Shown here in pieces: positions 27,923-35,337 of a DNA stretch of 64,000 bases. The notes under the pieces are model-generated. The model was not told where the DNA came from. It saw only the letters and a list, made by a program, of their open reading frames with translations, and searched no databases. Origin of the DNA: Mycolicibacterium sediminis (GTDB lineage Bacteria; Actinomycetota; Actinomycetes; Mycobacteriales; Mycobacteriaceae); contig NZ_AP022588.1 in NCBI RefSeq assembly GCF_010731735.1, positions 3,038,001-3,102,000 of the forward strand, in the 5' to 3' direction. The position numbers and the translations under genes are program-made. Each line of letters starts with the position of its first letter. The first letter of the stretch is position 1.

Positions 27923-29044
27923 ATGGCATCACTGAGACCAGGCACCCGCAAGAGCGGGACCACCTACATCCAGGTCCTCTATCGACTCGACGGCAAGCAG
28001 ACCTCGACCTCCTTCGAGGACCTCGTGACCGCCACGAAGTTCAAGGGCCTCGTCGAGAAGTTCGGACCCGAGCAGGCGCTGGCGGCTCTCGTCGCCGACT
28101 CGGAAGGCTCGACCACGACGGTGGCGGAGTGGATCGAACACCACATCGACCACCTGACCGGTCTGCGGAAGTCGACGCTCTGGGACTACCGGTCGTATTT
28201 GAATAAGGACATCGGACCGGCACTGGGTGACCTTCCGCTGACCGCGCTGACCCGTGAGCACGTGGCCAAGTGGACCCAGGATCTCGCCGCCGCCGGAGCC
28301 TCCGGCAAGACCATCAGCAACAAGCACGGCTTCTTGTCCTCGGCTCTCAACGCCGCCGTCAAAGACGGTCGCATCCCGAGCAACCCGGCGCTGGGCCAGC
28401 GCCTGCCGACGACCGAGCGAGCAGAAATGATCTGCCTCAGCCACGAAGACTTCGCCCGGTTGCTGGAGAACGTCAGCGGATACTGGCAGCCGATGGTGGA
28501 ATTCCTCGTCGCCTCCGGTGCCCGGTGGGGCGAGGCAGCCGCCCTCAAGCCCTCGGACATCGACCTGGCCACCAACACGGTGAGAATCGTCAGGGCCTGG
28601 AAGCGGACCTACGACCGAGGCGGTTACGAGCTGGGACCACCGAAGACCAAGAAGTCGGTGCGCACCATCAACGTCCCGGCAGCCACCCTGGCCAAGCTCG
28701 ACCTCCGAGGTGAGTGGGTCTTCCTGAACAAGGCCGGAACCTTCGTGAAGTCAAACGGGTTCCACGACCGGATCTGGTCCCCGGCGGTGGCCAAGACCTG
28801 GCCGTCGACCGACGCGGACGGCAAGCCGATCACCGACAAGTCGATCCCGATCCTCCGGCCCCGGATTCACGACCTCCGGCACACCTGTGCCTCCTGGCTG
28901 GTGCTGGCCGGGGTCCCGCTGCCGGTGGTCCAGCAGCACCTCGGTCACGAGTCGATCAACACCACCATCGGTCTGTACGCCCACATCGACCGCCGGTCCA
29001 TGTCGGCAGCCGCCGATGCCATCGGTGCTGCTCTTGGCGCATAA
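27923..29044 (+). CDS. Tyrosine recombinase/integrase
   Basis: A protein of 373 aa. An N-terminal arm-binding-type region (residues 1-50) and a SAM-like core-binding domain (WIEHHIDHLTGLRKSTLWDYRSYL) precede the catalytic domain with Arg in ASGARWGEAAAL (about residue 200), His-x-x-Arg in IHDLRHTCASWL (about 315), His in LGHESINTT and the nucleophile Tyr in IGLYAHID (about 350). It integrates the element into the ssrA 3' end by attP x attB recombination. It starts 88 bp inside attL and is transcribed away from ssrA, in the usual position. Confidence 0.95.
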   Translation: MASLRPGTRKSGTTYIQVLYRLDGKQTSTSFEDLVTATKFKGLVEKFGPEQALAALVADSEGSTTTVAEWIEHHIDHLTGLRKSTLWDYRSYLNKDIGPALGDLPLTALTREHVAKWTQDLAAAGASGKTISNKHGFLSSALNAAVKDGRIPSNPALGQRLPTTERAEMICLSHEDFARLLENVSGYWQPMVEFLVASGARWGEAAALKPSDIDLATNTVRIVRAWKRTYDRGGYELGPPKTKKSVRTINVPAATLAKLDLRGEWVFLNKAGTFVKSNGFHDRIWSPAVAKTWPSTDADGKPITDKSIPILRPRIHDLRHTCASWLVLAGVPLPVVQQHLGHESINTTIGLYAHIDRRSMSAAADAIGAALGA

Positions 29045-29174
29045 TCAATTCTAGCTGGCTATACAATATCGAAGTCCCGCAGTACATTTGGCCCTGCGGA
29101 GCGCCGCTTATGTGTTCTCTCAAGCTTTTTCGTGTCTGTTATCGTTGTTTCGAAGCCTGTTCTGCAGGATGTGC

Positions 29175-29222
29175 CGAAGGAGACCCCAAGGGTCTGATCA
29201 GTCCGATCAGAGGGGTCCTTCG
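29175..29222 (+). promoter_or_regulatory. Long hairpin ending at the excisionase start codon
   Basis: CGAAGGAGACCCC (29175-29187) can pair with GGGGTCCTTCG (29212-29222) with one bulged G, enclosing an inner stem CTGATC-AGTCC-GATCAG (29194-29210). The 3' arm ends in the GTG start of the excisionase-type gene, and the only AAGGAG is inside the 5' arm, so the folded RNA should block initiation. No T-run follows, so it does not look like a plain terminator. Confidence 0.5.
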
Positions 29223-29482
29223 TGTCCACGACCAATCTCACCTACTCCAGCGCCGACGCTGCCGACAAGATGGGCGCACCATCCGAACGGTGGCTGATCG
29301 AGAAGCTGCGTTCCGGTGTTTTCCCAGGCCGCAAGGTTGGGCGGCACTGGCGGATGACGGCAGAGGATATCGCTGATGCCCTCACAGCCTGCTCCAACGA
29401 AGTACGTCGCATTCCGGCGGAGGCGATGCCTTCGCCGTCGGGCCTGACACAAACGTCACGCAAGCGGGTGATGGGCCTGTGA
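29222..29482 (+). CDS. Excisionase-type small DNA-binding protein
   Basis: A protein of 86 aa from GTG. The N-terminal 55 residues form a MerR/Xis-type winged helix (YSSADAADKMGAPSERWLIEKLRSGVFPGRKVGRHWRMTAEDI), the usual form of actinophage and actinobacterial element excisionases and AlpA-like regulators. The C-terminal 30 residues are unstructured. It lies between the integrase and the replication gene, and its stop overlaps the start of the next small gene (GTGA). Confidence 0.8.
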   Translation: MSTTNLTYSSADAADKMGAPSERWLIEKLRSGVFPGRKVGRHWRMTAEDIADALTACSNEVRRIPAEAMPSPSGLTQTSRKRVMGL

Positions 29483-29631
29483 CCGTCGATACGCGTCGGG
29501 CCGTGTCGTGCTGCATGCCCTGCCGTGAGCAGGTGGACCGGGATCTGCTTGAGGACAACCTGGGCGAGTACGACCACCGCATAGGCGGCGGGCCTCACGC
29601 CCTCAGCGAGATCGAGGTGCTGGCGCAATGA
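29479..29631 (+). CDS. 50-aa Cys-containing protein, translationally coupled
   Basis: A 51-codon frame (GTG to TGA) that overlaps the excisionase stop by GTGA and the primase-polymerase start by ATGA, filling the space between them exactly. The product has a Cys cluster (SCCMPCREQ) near residue 11 that could bind metal, and an acidic C-terminal half. The double overlap is strong evidence that it is translated. Function unknown; a zinc-binding replication or regulation accessory is possible. Confidence 0.7.
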   Translation: MTVDTRRAVSCCMPCREQVDRDLLEDNLGEYDHRIGGGPHALSEIEVLAQ

Positions 29632-31826
29632 CCGAAACGGAGAACCGGTCCGATGCGAAAGACATCGGACCGGCCCGAGACACTCACGCGACCAACGGAG
29701 CTGAAAGCCAGGATACCCCCCTTCGGTATGGCCTGACTCTGCTCGACGACGACGAACGCCAGTTTGTTACAGACCTCGGCCCGCTTCGGTGCGCGGTCTG
29801 GACCAGCGGACCCCACAATGACGACAAGGCCGAGTTCTACCGGCCCCGCGGATGGCAAGCCGCCGACGATCTCTGGAACTCCGCCAGGTACGGGTCATTC
29901 AGCATGGGTGACTGCCTGTGCGCTAATACCGGCGGGCGCGTGATCGTGGTGGACGTGGACCCGCGCAACGGTGGCGACATCGACGCGGTGCGCCAGTGGC
30001 TCGGCGGTCTCAACGCGAGGATCTTCGCGGACGTCATCACGCCGTCGGGTGGCCGACACTTCTACATCGACGGGGCTTGGCGCGAGGACATCCACACCGT
30101 GCACGGCAAGCTTCCCGGCTTGCCGGGGGTGGACCTGCAAGCCAAGGGTGCCAACGTGTTTCTTCCCGGTACTCGACGCCCTAAGTACGACGGCAAGGGC
30201 TACGAGGTCGTGTTCAACGATTTGGCGAGCATGCGCATCGAGGGAGACGAGGCAGGCGCAGCCGCACTGGCCGCTTGGCTCGACGAACACCTGCCGAAGG
30301 CCGTGCCCGCCCTAGATGGCCAGCCGTGGGACGGGACACCTCCCGACGCCCGCCAGCGCGCCTACCTCAAAGCCGTGCTGACCAACTCCACCAAGGAGGT
30401 GGCCGAAGCCGCCGAGGGTTGCCGGAACGACACCCTGAATCGGGCCGCGTTCACGCTCGGTCAGTACGTGACGGGTGCGGGCCTGGACTGCGGACGCGCC
30501 GAAACCGCGCTACTGGAGGCGGCCGAGCGGTGCGGCCTGCCCCGCGACGAAGCGGAGACCACTGTCACCAGCGGCATGACCGCAGGCCTAGACAACCCGC
30601 GTGCGGTGCCCGAGCGTGACGGCACAGACCCGCGAGAGCCGTTCGGTACCAACCGCGAACGTGCCGTCTCGGAGTCCACAACGCCGCCGATCGGCACGCC
30701 GCTGGTCGACGGTGACGTTCTGCTGACCGAGTTGCTCGACACATTGCGGCGCTATGTGCGGTTCCCCGACGACAACTGCGCAGTGGCCGTGGCTTTGTGG
30801 GTAGCCGCGACCCATGCCATCGAGGCGTGGAACGCCGCACCCCGACTAGTGCTGAATAGTCCGCAGAAGCGGTGCGGAAAGTCCCGTGCGCTCGATGTCG
30901 TCAGCGGCATGTGCCACGCCCCGCTCATCACCGTCAACGCCTCGGTATCGGCGGTCTTCCGCTCACTCAACAGCGACCGCCCGCCCACGCTCATCATCGA
31001 CGAGGCGGACACGATCTTCGGCAACAGGAGGAGCGCGGAGAACAACGAGGATCTGCGTGGCCTGCTCAACGCCGGCCATCAGCGCAACCGGCCAGCACTG
31101 CGCTGTGTCGGGCCGCAGTTGGTTCCTACGGAGTTCCCCACGTTCGCCATGGTGGCGTTGGCAGGCATCGGTGCCATGCCTGACACCATCACCGACCGTG
31201 CCATCAACATCACGATGCGTCGCCGCACCAGTGACGAGCGCGTAGCGCAGTTCCGGTGTCGCCGGGATGAACCGGTACTGCATCGGTTGCGGGACCGACT
31301 GGCTGTCTGGACACATGCCCACATCGACGAACTCACCGACGCCGTGCCCGACATGCCAGTTGAGGATCGCGCCGCCGACACCTGGGAGCCACTGGTGGCC
31401 GTTGCCGACATCGCCGGAGGCAACTGGCCCACCAAGGCGCGTGCGGCCTGCCTGGCCATGGTCGAGGGTGCCGACGACGCCGACCAGGCTCGTTCGTTGG
31501 ACGTCAGGCTGCTCAGCGACATTCGGCAGATCTTCCTCGACAAGGCGGCGTCGTTTCTGCCCTCTGTCGACCTAGTGGATGCGTTGCGAAAGTTTCCCGA
31601 TTCACCATGGAGGGAATTTGATTACACAACCAACAAACTGGCTCACCGCCTCGCGGCGTACGGGGTGAGGTCAGGTCACAACACCGAGAAGACCAAGCGT
31701 GGGTATCGGCAAGAGCACTTCCATGACGCCTTCTGTCGCTACCTGCGTCCGGACCCGTCCAGCCCGTCCGAAACGCATCAAGAACAGGACAGACGAGCGG
31801 ACGGCCCGAAACACCCGGACACCTAG
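29628..31826 (+). CDS. Bifunctional primase-polymerase with DUF3631 helicase-like domain
   Basis: A protein of 732 aa. Residues about 60-220 form the bifunctional DNA primase/polymerase domain with the metal-binding pair in IVVDVDPRNGG (about residue 107), and the catalytic His in ITPSGGRHFYI. Residues about 380-700 are a DUF3631-type NTPase: Walker A-like NSPQKRCGKSRAL (about 411) and Walker B LIIDEADTIF (about 455). Such proteins replicate plasmids and phage satellites. It is expressed with the two upstream small genes and should drive replication of the excised element. Confidence 0.88.
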   Translation: MTETENRSDAKDIGPARDTHATNGAESQDTPLRYGLTLLDDDERQFVTDLGPLRCAVWTSGPHNDDKAEFYRPRGWQAADDLWNSARYGSFSMGDCLCANTGGRVIVVDVDPRNGGDIDAVRQWLGGLNARIFADVITPSGGRHFYIDGAWREDIHTVHGKLPGLPGVDLQAKGANVFLPGTRRPKYDGKGYEVVFNDLASMRIEGDEAGAAALAAWLDEHLPKAVPALDGQPWDGTPPDARQRAYLKAVLTNSTKEVAEAAEGCRNDTLNRAAFTLGQYVTGAGLDCGRAETALLEAAERCGLPRDEAETTVTSGMTAGLDNPRAVPERDGTDPREPFGTNRERAVSESTTPPIGTPLVDGDVLLTELLDTLRRYVRFPDDNCAVAVALWVAATHAIEAWNAAPRLVLNSPQKRCGKSRALDVVSGMCHAPLITVNASVSAVFRSLNSDRPPTLIIDEADTIFGNRRSAENNEDLRGLLNAGHQRNRPALRCVGPQLVPTEFPTFAMVALAGIGAMPDTITDRAINITMRRRTSDERVAQFRCRRDEPVLHRLRDRLAVWTHAHIDELTDAVPDMPVEDRAADTWEPLVAVADIAGGNWPTKARAACLAMVEGADDADQARSLDVRLLSDIRQIFLDKAASFLPSVDLVDALRKFPDSPWREFDYTTNKLAHRLAAYGVRSGHNTEKTKRGYRQEHFHDAFCRYLRPDPSSPSETHQEQDRRADGPKHPDT

Positions 31827-31904
31827 AGATGTCCGGGCATGCCTGAACCGTCCGGTCGTGTCTCCTGTTCAGAACAGTTTCGGACGGCCTGGACGCCTTC
31901 GGAC
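31747..31904. repeat. Cluster of CGGAC/GTCCG motifs and inverted repeat after the replication gene
   Basis: The pentamer CGGAC or its complement occurs nine times between 31747 and 31904 (starts 31747, 31750, 31766, 31798, 31816, 31831, 31850, 31881, 31900). Within it, CCCGGACA (31814-31821) and TGTCCGGG (31830-31837) form an inverted repeat across the replication-gene stop codon, and CTGTTC-A-GAACAG (31865-31877) is a second palindrome. This may be an iteron-like origin or a terminator region. Some of the repeats lie in the coding end of the gene. Confidence 0.4.
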
Positions 31905-32439
31905 GCCCCCGCGGGGACTTAGTACCACCGGAACGTAAAGCTTCTTGATTATGAGCCGCAGGCGGATTCAGCTTGCCTCTCCTGCGACATGGGCACCAGG
32001 CTGAATGCCGGTACGCTGGGGTCCGTTCACTCCACGCCAGCGGATCTACACGCGGGTGGTCTGATGCGCCGGTAGCGGGTCTCAAGCACCGGTATTAGGT
32101 CACGGAAGTTCAGCGGCAACGAATCTTCTACATGGTCAACGGCAGGCGCTCGGACGTTGCGAGGCAGGCCCGACGCTTTGGAGCCGCGTAGCGCGCACGC
32201 GGCTCCGAAAGGCGTTGCGCTGCAGACGGTCTGCAAACCATTTAGCGGGAAGAAAGAGAACGTAAGTACTCCCCAACAATTGCCAATTTTCCGGGTGGTA
32301 CACAGCGAGGTCCGCTGAACCAACGTATGCCGCTGAACTGGCACCTTGTCGGAAGCATGCCGAGAACTGGTGTCGAAACGTTCAATTCGGCGCAGCATTA
32401 ATCCAACGCCATCCCGACTATCGCCTGTCACGGCGTGTA
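31827..32439. other. Non-coding stretch between replication gene and IS21 copy
   Basis: About 610 bp without a credible gene: the open frames here lack ribosome sites and recognisable family features. It holds the repeat cluster and the 32171-32235 hairpins. The region before the IS insertion was continuous with 35008-35059, giving about 670 bp of non-coding sequence in the ancestral element, a natural place for an origin of replication. Confidence 0.55.
32171..32235. other. Two adjacent strong hairpins, candidate origin or structured RNA
   Basis: GGAGCCGCGT (32180-32189) pairs with ACGCGGCTCC (32197-32206) around a 7-base loop, and the stem extends outward with two bulges (CGACGCTTT with AAAGGCGTTG). 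Immediately after it, TGCAGAC-G-GTCTGCA (32221-32235) is a 15-bp near-perfect palindrome. No T-run follows either structure. Confidence 0.45.
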
Positions 32440-32444
32440 CGAAA
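32440..32444. repeat. IS21 target duplication, left copy
   Basis: CGAAA immediately left of the terminal TGTC; the same five bases follow the other end at 35003-35007. Confidence 0.85.
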
Positions 32445-32510
32445 TGTCAATGGCCAAGTTGAAGTATCCGCTGGTGGCCAGATGAAAGTATCCACCCCGT
32501 GCGGTGATTC

Positions 32511-33323
32511 TTAGGTTGGTGTGGGTTGCTCCTTCCGGTGTTTGGCGTCTTTCATGCGGTAGGAGTCGCCGTCGGTGATGACGACGGTGGCGTGGTGCAG
32601 GAGTCGGTCGAGGATGCTGACGGCGGTGGTCTGCTCGGGCAGGAAGCGGCCCCATTGTTCGAAGGGCCAGTGCGAGCCGATGGCCAGGGATCGGCGTTCG
32701 TAGGCGCCGGCGACGAGGCGGAACAGCAGCTGGGTGCCGGTGTCGTCGAGCGGGGCGAAGCCGAGTTCGTCGAGGATGATCAGGTCGACTCGTAGTAGGG
32801 ATTCGATGATCTTGCCGACGGTGTTGTCGGCCGTGCCGCGGTAGAGGGTTTCGATGAGGTCGGCGGCGGTGAAGTAGCGGACCTTGTGCCCGGCGTGGAT
32901 CGCTGCGGTTCCTAGGCCGATCAGGGTGTGGGACTTGCCGGTGCCGGCTGGGCCGATGATCGCCAGGTTCTGTCGTGTCCGAATCCATTCCAGGCTCGAC
33001 AGGTAGTCGAATACCTTTGGCTGGATCGAGGATGCGGCCACGTCGAAGCTCTCCAACGTCTTGGGCACGGGGAACGCGGCGGCCTTGAGGCGGTTGACGA
33101 CGTTGGAGGCGTCGCGGGCCGCCAACTCGGTTTCGATGAGGGTGCGCAGGACTTCCTCGGGGGTCCAGCGTTGAGTCCTGGCGGTGATCAACACCTCCGG
33201 TGCGGTGCGCCGCACCGCGGCCAGCTTCAACCGCCGTAACCCGGCATCGAGGTCGGCGGCCAGTGGTGGAACCGACGGTGGTGCAACGGGTTCGGTGGCA
33301 GTCACCGGTGGCGGCTTGGTCAT
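32511..33323 (-). CDS. istB: IS21-family helper ATPase IstB
   Basis: A protein of 270 aa. AAA+ ATPase with Walker A IIGPAGTGKSHTLIGLG (about residue 125), Walker B VDLIILDELGFAPLDD, and DnaA/DnaC-like architecture. It assists the IstA transposase in target selection and strand transfer. The ATG overlaps the istA stop (ATGA), the usual IS21 coupling. It is intact, unlike istA. Confidence 0.93.
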   Translation of the reverse strand: MTKPPPVTATEPVAPPSVPPLAADLDAGLRRLKLAAVRRTAPEVLITARTQRWTPEEVLRTLIETELAARDASNVVNRLKAAAFPVPKTLESFDVAASSIQPKVFDYLSSLEWIRTRQNLAIIGPAGTGKSHTLIGLGTAAIHAGHKVRYFTAADLIETLYRGTADNTVGKIIESLLRVDLIILDELGFAPLDDTGTQLLFRLVAGAYERRSLAIGSHWPFEQWGRFLPEQTTAVSILDRLLHHATVVITDGDSYRMKDAKHRKEQPTPT

Positions 33324-34889
33324 GAGATCACCTCCCCGTCGACTACGGCTGGTGTGATCTTGTAGGCGTCCAGGGAACGGGTCGGGGCGACCGGAAGATC
33401 CAGAATCAACGCCTCACCGGCCGGGCGTGGCTGCGGTGCGCCGGTCCCGGCGGCCAGGATCGAACGCACGTCGGCCGCCCGAAACCGGCGAAACGCTACC
33501 GCCCGGTGCAGTGCGGCGAGGAGGGCGTCGGTGCCGTGGGCAGCGCCGAGAGCCAGCAGGATCTCCAACTCCGAGCCCAGACGGGTATTGCCGATCGCCG
33601 CGGCGCCAATCAGGAACGCGCGCGCATCCTCACCGAGGCCGCAGAACTGTTTCTCGACGGTGGTCTTCGGGCGCGGCCCGCGGCTGGGTGCCGGCCTCGG
33701 GCCGTCGTAATGCTCGTCGAGTATCGACACACCACCAGGTGCGACGAGTTCGTGTTCGGCCACGATGACTCCGGTGGCGGGCTCGAGCAGGCACAGTGCG
33801 TCGTGGTCGACGACCACGGTCACCGTGGTGCCGATCAGCCTCATCGGCACCGAGTAGCGGGCCGACCCGTACCGGATGCAGGACAAGCGGTCGACCTTGC
33901 GTCTCACCGACGGCGCCCCGATCTGCAGACGCAACGATGGAAGTGGTTGCAGCAGATCACGTTCGACTACCAGCCGCTCATCGGGAATCGCACAGATCTC
34001 CGAATGGTTCGCGGCGTTCACTTCGGTGCACCACGCCTCGGCCGCAGCGTTGGCATCGCGCAGAGTGATCGGCTTCCCGGTGACCGCGGCCTCGGTCAAC
34101 AAGGGCACGGCCAGATCGTCCTGGGCGTAACCACACAGACGTTCCACGACGCCCTTGACTGCGGATCGCTGGCATGGCAGAAATCCGGTGCGAACCCGTA
34201 ATGGCCGGCCAACCGGACGTAGTCCGGGTGGGAACGACGACGTTGGCCACCACGCCGCCCTTGAGGCAGGCCATCCGATCGGCCAGCACCCTCGCCGGCA
34301 CCCCGCCAGCGGCGGCCATGGTCTCGGCGATCAACGCCAACGTGGTCGAAGCCCGCTCATTGGTGGCGAAGCGCACGAAGCGCCACCGGGAGAACGCCAG
34401 CACCGCACAGAACAGGAACAACCCCGGTGCGGCTTGTGCCCAGTCGATCACGAGGTACTCACCCGGTTCCCACACCGCGGGACGACGTCCGCGATGATTG
34501 GTGCTGCGCCACAATGCTTTCGCTTCGGCAACGAGGCGGCGGAAGTTGCGGTCAGAACCCGTGTACCCGGCGGCTCGGGCCTTCGGGAGCAGCCGCTTGG
34601 CCGAGATCCGGCCATGCGACTTATCCACCCGTTCGGCCACCAGGTCGGCGACCGAATCGTAGTTGTGCGCCCGTTCGGCTCGCGGTGGCGGCGGCACACC
34701 GGCCTGGTCGGCCTCGAACTTGTCGACGATCTTCTTGACCGTCCGGTGGGTGGTGCCGCACTCGTCGGCGGCGGCTCGGTAGGACCCGAGCTGGTGGTAG
34801 GCAGAAATGACGTCCATGCGGTCCTTCGCAGACTTCAATGGAACTCCCCGGTGGTGATGGCGATTGGTTGGCGCCTTCACCGTCACCAT
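33320..34889 (-). pseudogene. istA: IS21 transposase IstA, two frameshifts
   Basis: The coding sequence runs from 34889: HTH (YHQLGSYRAAADECGTTHRTVKKIVDKF), then DDE catalytic region with VIDWAQAAP and VLADRMACLKGG. Near 34225-34230 one base is missing (CCCACC-CGGAC), after which PDYVRLAGHYGFAPDFCHASDP reads in another frame; near 34155 a second base is missing (TCA-AGGGC), restoring SKGVVERLCGYAQDDL in the third frame, which continues to 33320. The catalytic Glu (VVERLCGY) lies after both lesions, so no active transposase is made unless these are sequencing errors. Confidence 0.88.
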
Positions 34890-35002
34890 CGGGGCCCGCA
34901 GTTCCTGATCGACACGACGAACACGGGGTGGATACTTTTACCTGGCCAAAAACGGATACCTCTACGTGGCCACCAGTGGGTACTTTTTCATGGCCACGGA
35001 CA

Positions 35003-35007
35003 CGAAA
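35003..35007. repeat. IS21 target duplication, right copy
   Basis: CGAAA directly after the terminal CA, matching 32440-32444. The pair dates the IS insertion as a simple transposition into the element. Confidence 0.85.
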
Positions 35008-35059
35008 TATGAGCGCAGACGACGAACTGAGTGTCAGTGCCAGATGAGATAGTGAGCGA

Positions 35060-35257
35060 GTGACAAACGAAGGGACGATCTATCGGATGTCCGGGATCGA
35101 GTACACCTACGACGAACTGATCGCGGCACTTGACGCGGAGGCCGCGACGCTGGACTCGGAACAGTGGGTGGGCGGCTGGGACGCTCATGAGTACCTGATC
35201 GACGCGCTCCTTGTGGGCACGATAGAGCGGGTGTGCCCGGACGACGGTGACGACTAG
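35060..35257 (+). CDS. Small acidic protein of unknown function
   Basis: A frame of 65 aa from GTG; an internal ATG at 35087 (MSGIEYTYDELIAALDAEAATL) is an alternative. The product is strongly acidic (ending CPDDGDD), helical in appearance, with no recognisable domain. It lies alone between the IS and the convergent nuclease-signature gene. Codon positions look coding rather than random, but support is modest. Confidence 0.45.
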   Translation: MTNEGTIYRMSGIEYTYDELIAALDAEAATLDSEQWVGGWDAHEYLIDALLVGTIERVCPDDGDD

Positions 35258-35337
35258 CCAGTAAGTCCGCGAGTGTTGTTCTGAATTGGGTGTGTCGGAT
35301 CGTCGTTCGACCTTTTGAGAAGGCCTCGGTTACGTCG

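Larger units (their letters stand above)
32445..35002 (-). mobile_element. IS21-family insertion sequence (2558 bp)
   Basis: Ends TGTCAATGGCCA (left) and TGGCCACGGACA (right) are imperfect terminal inverted repeats with TG...CA termini. Inside each end are repeated TGGCCA...GTATCC blocks, two on the left (32445-32501) and three on the right (34922-35002), the multiple terminal repeats typical of IS21; the innermost blocks share GTATCCACCCCGTG. Flanked by the 5-bp duplication CGAAA. Contains istA (disrupted) and istB, overlapping by ATGA. Confidence 0.92.

Noticed and set aside
28714..29376. Plus-strand 220-codon frame across the integrase end
   Set aside because: A frame-shifted shadow of the integrase running into the intergenic region; it conflicts with the hairpin and excisionase start.
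31513..32431. Minus-strand open frames of 134-190 codons after the replication gene
   Set aside because: No ribosome sites, compositionally random translations, and they partly run antisense to the primase-polymerase gene. I treat the region as non-coding.
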